DNA of 30,312 nucleotides from Nitrospira sp. UBA2083 (lineage in GTDB: Bacteria; Nitrospirota; Nitrospiria; Nitrospirales; Nitrospiraceae): contig DCZN01000120.1 of the NCBI GenBank assembly GCA_002331625.1, positions 29,867 through 60,178 on the forward strand. Direction: 5' to 3'. Of the stretch, positions 22,246 through 29,590 are shown one piece after another (position 1 is the first letter of the stretch; the number at the start of each line of letters is the position of its first letter). The position numbers and the translations under genes were made by a program. The notes under the pieces were generated by a model, which did no database searches, was not told where the DNA came from, and was given only the letters and a program-made list of their open reading frames with translations.

Positions 22246-23460
22246 CTACCCGCCCACAGTCCCTGCCATCTGGAAAACAGGCAAATACATGATGACGACG
22301 ATACTGCCCACCAGCACTCCCATGATCAACAGGAGGGCCGGCTCGATCCAGGTCGTCAGTTGCCCCAGTCTGGTATCCAAATCACCTTCATAAAATTCAG
22401 CAATGTCCCTTAGCATGGCATCGAGTGAGCCGGTTTCTTCACCGACCGATAACATTTCAATCGCGAGCCGTGGGAGCACCTGACATCGCTCTAAGGCGCC
22501 GGCTAATGTCACGCCCTCACGAATGTCCTCGACGGCCCCAATCAGCGCAGAGGAAATATACCGGTTTGATACGGCTGCCCGAGCTCCCCGCAAGGCATCC
22601 ACGAGAGGAGTCCCGCCGGCGAGAATGGTTCCCAGTGTTCTGGTGAGCTGGACCGTGTTGTGCTTGACGGCGATCGATCCTACGAGCGGCAGTTTCAACA
22701 CGAGGTGATCAATCGTAAGATGCCCTGCCGAGGTGGCATAGTAGGCTCGGGTTCCAAGTATGATCCCGAATATGACCATGATGGTCGGCAGTACCCATAC
22801 CCCCGCATGGGCGACCATGTCGAGCAAGAGCTGCGTCGCCCATGGCAAGGTTTTCGCTGACTCTCCGTACACCGACACAAACGTCGGCATGACATACGCC
22901 ACCAGAAACCCGATCACAGCCACGCCGATCAGAATGAGGAACAGCGGATAGGAGATCGCCTTCGTCACTTTTTGACGAAGGCCGATCATCAACTTGAGAT
23001 ACGTGATATATCGCTGGAGCACCTCGGGAAGATTGCCAGATTGTTCTCCCGCTCTGACGGTCGCCACATATAGTTCCGGAAAATATGAGGCGTGTTTCGC
23101 CAATGCGTCCGATGCAGATGCTCCACCCCTGATATCTTCCCGTACCTCGCGCAGTACTTGTTGAAACCCCGCATGCCCTGCCCGATCGATCAATAAATCC
23201 CAGACGCGTAAGATCGGCAGCCCAGATTTGACGAGGGCCAGCAGTTCTTGATTGAAAATCAAGAACTGCCCGAGTGGAAGTCCGCCTAACCACCACGACG
23301 GAGCTTTCCGGGCTGAAGACGTCCCACGACGATGAAGATTGAATATGAGCAACCCTTGCGACTCGAGCTTCGCACGAACCAGTGCTTCCTCTTCTCCTTC
23401 CATGTAGCCTTGGGTCGTGGATCCATCAGATCGTGCGACTCGGTATGTGAACACTGCCAT
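22246..23460 (-). CDS. gspF: GspF/PilC-type inner-membrane platform protein
   Basis: The 404-aa polytopic protein has two repeated T2SSF domains (about 70-195 and 270-395). Each begins with a gain-of-function helix phrase (FNQELLALVKSGLPIL and NTVQLTRTLGTILAGGTPL) and ends with membrane spans (LFLILIGVAVIGFLVAYV, a middle span around TIMVIFGIILG, and LLLIMGVLVGSIVVIMYLPVF). The N-terminus MAVFTYRVARSDGSTTQGYMEG is typical of the family. It is the membrane base on which the ATPase acts to assemble pseudopilins. AAGG 9 nt upstream of the ATG supports the start. It is 54 bp before the ATPase start and 44 bp after the LysM gene. Confidence 0.95.
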   Translation of the reverse strand: MAVFTYRVARSDGSTTQGYMEGEEEALVRAKLESQGLLIFNLHRRGTSSARKAPSWWLGGLPLGQFLIFNQELLALVKSGLPILRVWDLLIDRAGHAGFQQVLREVREDIRGGASASDALAKHASYFPELYVATVRAGEQSGNLPEVLQRYITYLKLMIGLRQKVTKAISYPLFLILIGVAVIGFLVAYVMPTFVSVYGESAKTLPWATQLLLDMVAHAGVWVLPTIMVIFGIILGTRAYYATSAGHLTIDHLVLKLPLVGSIAVKHNTVQLTRTLGTILAGGTPLVDALRGARAAVSNRYISSALIGAVEDIREGVTLAGALERCQVLPRLAIEMLSVGEETGSLDAMLRDIAEFYEGDLDTRLGQLTTWIEPALLLIMGVLVGSIVVIMYLPVFQMAGTVGG

Positions 23461-23504
23461 CGTTATAAACCTTCACCGGAGGATTACTGTGTCGTTCATG
23501 ACAA

Positions 23505-24314
23505 TCATCGCTCATCATCTGATTCATCATTGGCTGGTTCGCTAAGCCAGAGACTCCGCCCAGCTTGGATGTGATCATTCGTCAGTGCATTGGTCACCAT
23601 GAGCTGGTGCACGGATGTATGATGTCGTCGAGCAATGCTCCAGAGCGTATCCCCATGCTCAATCAACACGCGTGAGAGCGGAGGTGCGGCGGACATTCGC
23701 TCCATCACGACACGTCGACCGACCGAAGGCACCTCGGACATCGGGTCTGCCGGTTTCACAGTTGCGCCGAAATCGTCCACCTGATCCTTCTGATCCTTCG
23801 ACATGAACTCCCGCTCCATACGAATGGGCAATGACTTGGGTGCTCCATCTGGTGGAGCGGTCAGAGTCGCTGGAGAAAGACCGCTTGGCGCCTGTTGCCG
23901 CATCTTCGACAACTGTTTCTGAAGCTGTTTCAACTGATTCTGGAGTACCGCTCCTGCCCGTGCGCCTCGTTCTCGCTCGGCCCGGGAATCGGCTAACTCT
24001 TCTCGTTGAAGCTCAATCACATGCCGAGCCTCCGCCAACCGACGTTCTGATTCTCGAACCCGCCCCTCAAGCTGAGCCCGAGCCACCTGCACATCAGCCA
24101 GTTCCTGGCTCCGCATCTCAACCTCCGCTCGCAATTCTGCCATCGACCGCTGGGCGTCTCTGATTGACCCCTGCAGCGTCTCCACGGTGAGCTGTAAATC
24201 CGATACCTCACGCTCGACGAATGAGTGGAGCGGACTACAGGCCAATGCCTCGAGCAAAAGCAGCCCGATACTCAGACTCTTCCACACGTCATTCCATCGG
24301 TATGTCTTATCCAT
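23505..24314 (-). CDS. LysM/coiled-coil envelope lipoprotein in the secretion operon
   Basis: From ATG 24314 the 269-aa product has a charged start, a hydrophobic stretch SIGLLLLEALAC that resembles a lipoprotein signal (lipobox ALAC, imperfect), and a long coiled coil (about 35-140, rich in Arg, Glu and Leu). A Pro/Gly-rich linker follows, then a C-terminal LysM domain (about 215-258) with HGDTLWSIARRHHTSVHQLM and NALTNDHIQAGRSLWL. LysM binds peptidoglycan. In type IV pili the LysM protein TsaP anchors the secretin to the wall; this protein could do the same job with a different build. ATG 24314 is chosen over GTG 24359 because only it gives a proper signal sequence at the N-terminus. Confidence 0.8.
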   Translation of the reverse strand: MDKTYRWNDVWKSLSIGLLLLEALACSPLHSFVEREVSDLQLTVETLQGSIRDAQRSMAELRAEVEMRSQELADVQVARAQLEGRVRESERRLAEARHVIELQREELADSRAERERGARAGAVLQNQLKQLQKQLSKMRQQAPSGLSPATLTAPPDGAPKSLPIRMEREFMSKDQKDQVDDFGATVKPADPMSEVPSVGRRVVMERMSAAPPLSRVLIEHGDTLWSIARRHHTSVHQLMVTNALTNDHIQAGRSLWLSEPANDESDDER

Positions 24315-24352
24315 GAAACAGAGCTCGGGCCAATCGACATTCACCGGCATCT

Positions 24353-24754
24353 TCACCACTTGTTATAGGGAACCCCATTGGCTCCAATCAGATCCGAGCC
24401 TGAATACACATCAAAGATCCCGCCTTCGGTTGGTTCGCTGATCTCTTGCCAGGAACTCGACGTATTCGTGAATGGATCTTTGGGCAGCGTCCGCAGATAC
24501 CCCGCAACCACCAAGCCGTCCAAGGACGGTGGATACTTTCCTTTGTCCGCTCGATGATGGTCCAACAACTCGCGTAGGGTAAACAAATCTTGCCGCAACA
24601 CCGTTTCCCTCGCTTTCATCACCGATGACTGATATGACGGGACTGCGAGAGTGGCCAGTATGCCGACGATGGACACGACGATCATGAGTTCAACAAGTGT
24701 GAACCCCTTTGCATCCTTCTGTCGTAGCCTACCAATCTTGATATCGTGATCCAT
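24353..24754 (-). CDS. gspG: GspG-like major pseudopilin
   Basis: The leader MDHDIKIGRLRQKDAKG is followed by FTLVELMIVVSIVGILATLAVPSY: prepilin cleavage after Gly, Phe at +1 and Glu at +5, as in major pilins and pseudopilins. The globular part is short, with the GspG-like phrases LRELLDHHRADKGKYPPSLDGLV and LPKDPFTN and a C-terminal IFDVYSGSD that resembles the calcium-binding loop area of GspG. It should form the shaft of the pseudopilus. The start is ATG 24754, within the last 26 nt of the preceding pseudopilin gene; the TTG just before is less likely. Confidence 0.88.
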   Translation of the reverse strand: MDHDIKIGRLRQKDAKGFTLVELMIVVSIVGILATLAVPSYQSSVMKARETVLRQDLFTLRELLDHHRADKGKYPPSLDGLVVAGYLRTLPKDPFTNTSSSWQEISEPTEGGIFDVYSGSDLIGANGVPYNKW

Positions 24755-25235
24755 CAATGGCGACCGCTTCGCTTTGCGTCATGACATCGTAGACATCATC
24801 GCCACACCAGCTCGTTGGTTTCGGGCGATCTTTGTAGCAACGCAAGAGCCAATCCGATTTTCCCGTCAAAGGGTCTATCGGCATGACCCGCAAGTACCGT
24901 CTCATGGTGGTGCCGCGAACCGTCGCTTCTTCTCCCGTCAGCTTGACGCCCAACAACACGTCGAGAGACTTCGGATACCCGTACTGCCCCGAAACTTCCT
25001 TACACACCAACCTATTTTTTATGCAGGCAGGACCGAGCAAAACATCACCGTCACGATTCCATTCCAGCTTGAATAGATCAATCGCGGCTCGAATCGTTCG
25101 GAGCTGTTGCCGCAATTCCATCTCCTGGACTCGTTTGGTTGAGACTTTACTCAGGGGCATCGCCACCGATGCCAAAATGACCACAATGGTCATCGTGACG
25201 AGAATCTCAATCAGCGTGAGCCCTTCGTCTCTCAC
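24729..25235 (-). CDS. Second pseudopilin (GspG/H-like)
   Basis: The 168-aa product has a very short leader MRDEG, then LTLIEILVTMTIVVILASVAMP with Glu at +5, the pilin-type class III signal. The globular part has RQQLRTIRAAIDLFKLEWNRD, a disulfide-capable set of Cys residues (about 85, 93, 146 and 158) and the GspG-type phrase YPKSLDVLLG followed by RYLRVMPIDPLTGK. It is longer than the other GspG-like protein and may be a minor subunit. The start codon overlaps the secretin stop by 4 nt (ATGA), so the two are coupled. Confidence 0.85.
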   Translation of the reverse strand: MRDEGLTLIEILVTMTIVVILASVAMPLSKVSTKRVQEMELRQQLRTIRAAIDLFKLEWNRDGDVLLGPACIKNRLVCKEVSGQYGYPKSLDVLLGVKLTGEEATVRGTTMRRYLRVMPIDPLTGKSDWLLRCYKDRPKPTSWCGDDVYDVMTQSEAVAIDGSRYQDW

Positions 25236-27574
25236 CGCACTCGTACCACCCCTCTCCCAACGACTCCACCAGATGCCTGCCTTGCCTTACCGGAATCCAT
25301 GAGTTCCACGTAAACCGGAGACACCCCGGGCGCCTTAGCCAAGAAAGTCACCCCCACGGCACGCGGCGTTCGCCCGGCTGAACGGGCCAAACGGAACATG
25401 ACGGTTCCTGCCTGACTGTCGTTGCCATCCCGTTCAATGCCACCGTTTCCTGCAAGCTCGGCATCATCCAATTTCATGAATTGTAGAATATTGGGGTCGT
25501 ATTCCAATCTAAAGACCTTCTCATTGGATGAACGGATGTGTCCGTCTAGGATGGAGAGCGTTACTTCCTGACCAAACTGGACAGTCGACTCATCGGGCTT
25601 AAGAACTAATTGAGGATCAGGGGCCGCCAATTTGGCCAACGATCGCTCTGCATTCGACTGCTCACTCCCCTTACCATCAGTCCCACCGCGAGAGGACGTG
25701 TTTCTCTCGTCACGTCCCATCACTGTCGACATCGCTCTGGAAGCGCTTGGAAAAACGGGGCGGGTCGCATAGTTAAACTCGGTTCCAGACCAAAACGCTT
25801 GATGGTTGGTTCCTGGAGAGAGCGCCGGTTGTGCAATGCGCGGGGTGATCGTCAAAATGACCTCCGTCGTGACGCGATCGGTCTTGAAGGAGCTTAGGAG
25901 TTTTCCGATCAATGGCCAATCCCCAACCCATGGCACCGTCACTCTCGTCCGGCGATCTTCCTCCTGAAGGAGACCACCAAGGACCACCGTTTCACCATCC
26001 CGCATGTTTAGCGTCGTTTCAGCCGAACGGTTGCCAAATTTGAATTGCTGAATCAGCGGTGAGTTCTGAAGCGTGATCTGATCTCCAACGCGAATAACCT
26101 CTACTTTCATTTTGAGCGATAATTCGTTCCCTAATCGAATGGAAGGCTCGACGGTCAGCTTGACACCTGTATCTCGAAATTCGATCGACGTGACCGTCGA
26201 TGTTGTTGGGACGGCTCCGGTTGCAGCCTGTCCTGGCAACACGTTGGTGGTCGAGAGGAGAATCGGTTGTTTGTCTCCGATGTTGATCTCCGCCTTCTTG
26301 TTGTTCATGACACGGACTTTAGGTGACGCGAGTGTCTTGGCATCAGACTGCTGTTTGAAAAAATCCAGCAACACCGTCGACGGGAGTTTGAAGAGGTAGT
26401 TACTGGGCCCGAGGTCCGTCAGCTGGCGATAGGTCATGTGCACCGCGTCCGCCACCAGTGGTCCTGCAAATCCAGCAGCAACCAGCCCGGCACCTGCTTG
26501 TTTCGGATAATTCAGTCCATAGGTCTGATTCTTGGTCCGATTGACTTCCAACACTTCGAGATCAAGGAGCACCTCCGGTTCCTGTCGGTCATTGGCAAGA
26601 ATGATCTTTTCTGCAAGCTCCAATTTCTCCGGCTGATCTCGAATCACGATGGCATTGAGCTGCTCGTTCGCATGCATCCGCTTGGAATCCAACATGCTCT
26701 TCAGTAACAGCACCATGTCCTTCGCTTTTGCCGTCGAAAGATAAAAGGTCCGGATCATGAGATCCTGATACTGCTCCTGCTTCTGTTTGGTATCTGGGCT
26801 CACAATCAACACGGTTGACGATATCTGGCGGGAAAACAAACTGTTGCTATTGAGTATCAGATGGAGGGCATCCTCAAACGGGGTGTCCTGAACCGAAATC
26901 GAAATCGGGTCGTTCCGGACATCCTTGTCGAAGACCAGCGTGAACCCGCCTGCCTTCGCCACCCCTTCCAATACATCCCTAATACCTGCGATCTTGAACT
27001 TCAGCGTCACCGGCTGTCTCGACCGTTCATCTCGTATGCGCGCCTGCTGCTCTTCGGTCAGACGACTGATGCTCTCTAACGGTTCCTGATACGTGGGGTC
27101 GAGTTCCGCCGCTCGCGCAAACCCGCTCATCGCGTCATCCATTCGCCCAAGCTGCGCTAACCGCTCTGCTTCACGATACTGCGATCGGGCTTCTTTCACG
27201 CGATTCGCGTCCTGAAACCCCGCCTGATGTTCAGCACTGGAGGGCTCGAGTGCAAGTGCGCGTTTAAATTCTTCCAGTGCGAGATCGATGTGCTTTTCTT
27301 TGAGGAGCGTGCGGCCTCGTTCGGCGTGCATCGCTGCAGCTCGCTCGCGAGCCAACGTGTGCTTCTTCTGTAGCGAAGGATCAAACGGGTCTTCTTTTAG
27401 CGCCTGTTTGTAGGCAAGAGCAGCCTCTTCCCATCGCTCAGCCGCCAAATGCTGATCTCCACGCTTGACGTCAGGAGAGACAAACAATGCACACCCAGCT
27501 ATCCACAGCATGCCAACCGCGTGCATACTGCGTATGAGACAAGAATAGAACCGTGCCTTCCGATGAAGAGTCAC
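25232..27574 (-). CDS. gspD: Lipoprotein TPR-secretin-cohesin fusion (GspD/PilQ/MshL-like)
   Basis: The 780-aa outer-membrane secretin has an unusual composite build. GTG 27574 starts a lipoprotein signal with lipobox IAGC (Cys28); AAAGG lies just upstream. Residues about 35-180 form TPR-like repeats (ERWEEAALAYKQAL, DLALEEFKRALAL, GRMDDAMSGFARAAELDP). About 190-265 is an STN/N0 domain, about 270-345 a secretin N1-type domain and about 350-610 the secretin beta-barrel with VPWVGDWPLIGKLLSSF and EVILTITPRI. A Ser/Gly-rich linker follows, then a C-terminal domain (654-780) resembling type I cohesin (VQFGQEVTLSI, FRLEYDPNILQF, GTVMFRLARS). It forms the exit pore. Own lipidation and TPRs may replace a separate pilotin. 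It is the first gene of the operon. Confidence 0.9.
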   Translation of the reverse strand: MTLHRKARFYSCLIRSMHAVGMLWIAGCALFVSPDVKRGDQHLAAERWEEAALAYKQALKEDPFDPSLQKKHTLARERAAAMHAERGRTLLKEKHIDLALEEFKRALALEPSSAEHQAGFQDANRVKEARSQYREAERLAQLGRMDDAMSGFARAAELDPTYQEPLESISRLTEEQQARIRDERSRQPVTLKFKIAGIRDVLEGVAKAGGFTLVFDKDVRNDPISISVQDTPFEDALHLILNSNSLFSRQISSTVLIVSPDTKQKQEQYQDLMIRTFYLSTAKAKDMVLLLKSMLDSKRMHANEQLNAIVIRDQPEKLELAEKIILANDRQEPEVLLDLEVLEVNRTKNQTYGLNYPKQAGAGLVAAGFAGPLVADAVHMTYRQLTDLGPSNYLFKLPSTVLLDFFKQQSDAKTLASPKVRVMNNKKAEINIGDKQPILLSTTNVLPGQAATGAVPTTSTVTSIEFRDTGVKLTVEPSIRLGNELSLKMKVEVIRVGDQITLQNSPLIQQFKFGNRSAETTLNMRDGETVVLGGLLQEEDRRTRVTVPWVGDWPLIGKLLSSFKTDRVTTEVILTITPRIAQPALSPGTNHQAFWSGTEFNYATRPVFPSASRAMSTVMGRDERNTSSRGGTDGKGSEQSNAERSLAKLAAPDPQLVLKPDESTVQFGQEVTLSILDGHIRSSNEKVFRLEYDPNILQFMKLDDAELAGNGGIERDGNDSQAGTVMFRLARSAGRTPRAVGVTFLAKAPGVSPVYVELMDSGKARQASGGVVGRGVVRVR

Positions 27575-27606
27575 AACACCTTTCTCAAACGCGTAAAGTT
27601 TGGCGA

Positions 27607-27623
27607 AAGGACAAATCGTCCTT
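27607..27623 (-). promoter_or_regulatory. Palindrome in the secretin-operon leader
   Basis: AAGGAC (27607-27612) and GTCCTT (27618-27623) form a perfect 6-bp inverted repeat with a 5-nt centre AAATC, about 17 bp downstream of the predicted -10 box and 33 bp before the GTG start. It could be an operator or a leader hairpin. Confidence 0.35.
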
Positions 27624-27639
27624 CCCCCTATACTTATTG

Positions 27640-27667
27640 CTTATACTACCGATTAAAACAGGCTCAA
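27640..27667 (-). promoter_or_regulatory. Sigma-70-type promoter of the secretion operon
   Basis: On the minus strand -35 TTGAGC (27667-27662, 4 of 6) and -10 TATAAG (27645-27640, 5 of 6) are 16 bp apart, and a second TATA-like box (TATAGG) follows 7 bp on. It lies in the 219-bp gap between tviB and the secretin gene and predicts a leader of about 60 nt. No other promoter-sized gap occurs in the operon. Confidence 0.45.
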
Positions 27668-27793
27668 AGGAAAAGGCTAGAAGTTGACGGAGGCGAGACC
27701 AGATGAACGATGGATTTCAATCAGGCGGAAGGGAAACATAAGTAGCAAGATACCTATGAGCCTACCGCATATCCAGACTGACCGGCTCAGATT

Positions 27794-29089
27794 TTACAGC
27801 CGCCAGTATTTTAGGGATGCAGGGATTTGGGCTGGATCAAAGATGCTCTTGACGTCAATCAGAACCCCCTGCTTTTGTGTCCGAAGAGGAGTCAGCAAGT
27901 CCATGAGACCCGAATCAGAAAACTTCTTATGGGCGACAGCCACAATTAATCCATCAAGATCTTTCATCTCGTTCCAACCGACAAGATGGATACCATATTC
28001 TGCCATGGCCTCTTCACTTTCAGCGATAGGGTCATGGACCAATACGGTGACGCCATACTCATGAAGCTCACGGATGATGTCAGGCACCTTGCTATTGCGG
28101 AGATCAGGGACATTTTCCTTGAATGTCAGACCAAGCACCCCCACCTTCATTTCATTGGCCGGACGCGACAACTGGCTGAGCAATTTCATGGTCTGTTCCG
28201 CCACAAACTTTCCCATACCGTTGTTGATACGACGTCCCGCAAGAATGACTTCTGGGTGATAACCAACCGATTCTGCTTTTGAGGTCAAATAGTACGGATC
28301 CACACCAATACAATGGCCGCCAACGAGACCGGGAGAAAATTTAAGAAAGTTCCATTTTGTCCCCGCCGCTTCAAGGACGGATTTCGTGTCGATCCCCAGC
28401 CGATGAAAAATCAAAGACAGTTCGTTCATTAACGCGATATTGAGGTCGCGTTGTGTGTTTTCTATGACCTTGGCCGCTTCCGCCACTTTGATGCTCGAGG
28501 CACGATGAATACCAGCTTTCACAACTGACGCATATGTGTCCGCCACAATACTCAGAGATTCTTGATCCTGTGCCGATACAACTTTGATAATCTTTTCGAG
28601 CGTATGCTCCTTATCTCCCGGATTGATTCGCTCCGGAGAATACCCGATCTTGAAATCAATACCCGCCTTCATGCCCGAAGTTCTTTCCAAAATCGGCAGA
28701 CAGACTTCTTCCGTTGCGCCGGGGTAGACGGTCGATTCATAGACCACGATTGCCCCCGGAGACAAGTTCCGCCCAATCAGTTCGGAAGCCTTCTGCAATG
28801 CCGTAAAATCTGGCTGCAATGCTTCATTGATAGGCGTCGGCACAGCGACAATAATAAAGTCCGTAGATTTGAGGTCAGCTGGATCGGAAGTATACCGAAC
28901 CTGCGCAGCAGCAAGATCCTTTTCCGACACCTCCCCTGTCCGATCAATTCCCTTCTGCAACTCCTCAACTTTCTTCCTATTGATGTCAAAACCAACGACC
29001 GGCCTTATTTTCCCGAACGCCACCGCAATGGGAAGACCAACATAGCCTAGCCCTACAACAGCAATGCTTCGTGCTTGTCCCTTATTCAT
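27794..29089 (-). CDS. tviB: UDP-N-acetylhexosamine 6-dehydrogenase (TviB/WbpA type)
   Basis: This NAD-dependent enzyme oxidises UDP-GlcNAc or UDP-GalNAc to the uronic acid, an early step to acidic sugars of O-antigen or capsule. The 431-aa product has the Rossmann motif GLGYVG (13-18), the middle helix NTQRDLNIALMNELSLIF, and catalytic Cys260 in GGHCIGVDPYY, followed by a third UDP-binding domain (GLTFKENVPDLRNSK). The phrase GTKWNFLKFSPGLVGGHC is that of the TviB/WbpA group rather than of UDP-glucose dehydrogenases. The ATG has a purine-rich GAGGGGGT directly before it. No other sugar-synthesis gene is in the window; the rest of a cluster may lie elsewhere. Confidence 0.92.
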   Translation of the reverse strand: MNKGQARSIAVVGLGYVGLPIAVAFGKIRPVVGFDINRKKVEELQKGIDRTGEVSEKDLAAAQVRYTSDPADLKSTDFIIVAVPTPINEALQPDFTALQKASELIGRNLSPGAIVVYESTVYPGATEEVCLPILERTSGMKAGIDFKIGYSPERINPGDKEHTLEKIIKVVSAQDQESLSIVADTYASVVKAGIHRASSIKVAEAAKVIENTQRDLNIALMNELSLIFHRLGIDTKSVLEAAGTKWNFLKFSPGLVGGHCIGVDPYYLTSKAESVGYHPEVILAGRRINNGMGKFVAEQTMKLLSQLSRPANEMKVGVLGLTFKENVPDLRNSKVPDIIRELHEYGVTVLVHDPIAESEEAMAEYGIHLVGWNEMKDLDGLIVAVAHKKFSDSGLMDLLTPLRTQKQGVLIDVKSIFDPAQIPASLKYWRL

Positions 29090-29590
29090 ACCCCCTCATA
29101 CCATAATGATGTGAACGACGGTAACAATGGCAGAAGATACCGTCAGCGTCAAGGAATGGCGCCGTACGCGCTCACCTTATTCTCCATATATATTTGTTTC
29201 CGTGTTTCAAATGGCAACAACTCTTGGTTCGACAGTGAACCGTCATGCCAAGTCATGATTTTAGTGATATCAATGAGATTGAGGATTAACGACTACTACG
29301 ATCTTTAAATTTATACATTGTTATCAGCTACTTAAACAATATAAATAAATATAATCTTCATGTGTACATTCATGAGAACGACCTTCATCTCCTTCCTTCC
29401 TTTCGGGCTCCCGTCTCCAGCTCCCTCTTCACGACGAGTGCTCAGCCAAAGCACTTATAAAATCAGTCAATTTAGACTGGCAATTCCGTTCAGCTCCGTT
29501 CTTCATCAAGTAGGGCACTCAACTTGCTCACAGCCCGGTCTAATCTTGAAGCTTCGTTTCCCTGATAGTCTCTTGAGGAGGATCTCAGCA
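29090..29590. other. 501-bp divergent intergenic region with AT-rich core
   Basis: No coding frame is convincing. The stretch from about 29290 to 29360 is strikingly AT-rich (runs such as TTAAATTTATAC and AATATAAATAAATATAATC) against GC-rich surroundings. A perfect -10-like TATAAT occurs at 29350-29355 reading toward the plus-strand repeat-protein gene, but no good -35 sits at the right distance. GAGGAGGA, about 9 nt before the ATG at 29591, is a strong ribosome site. The region should carry the promoters of both divergent genes and a plus-strand leader of some 230 nt. Confidence 0.5.
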
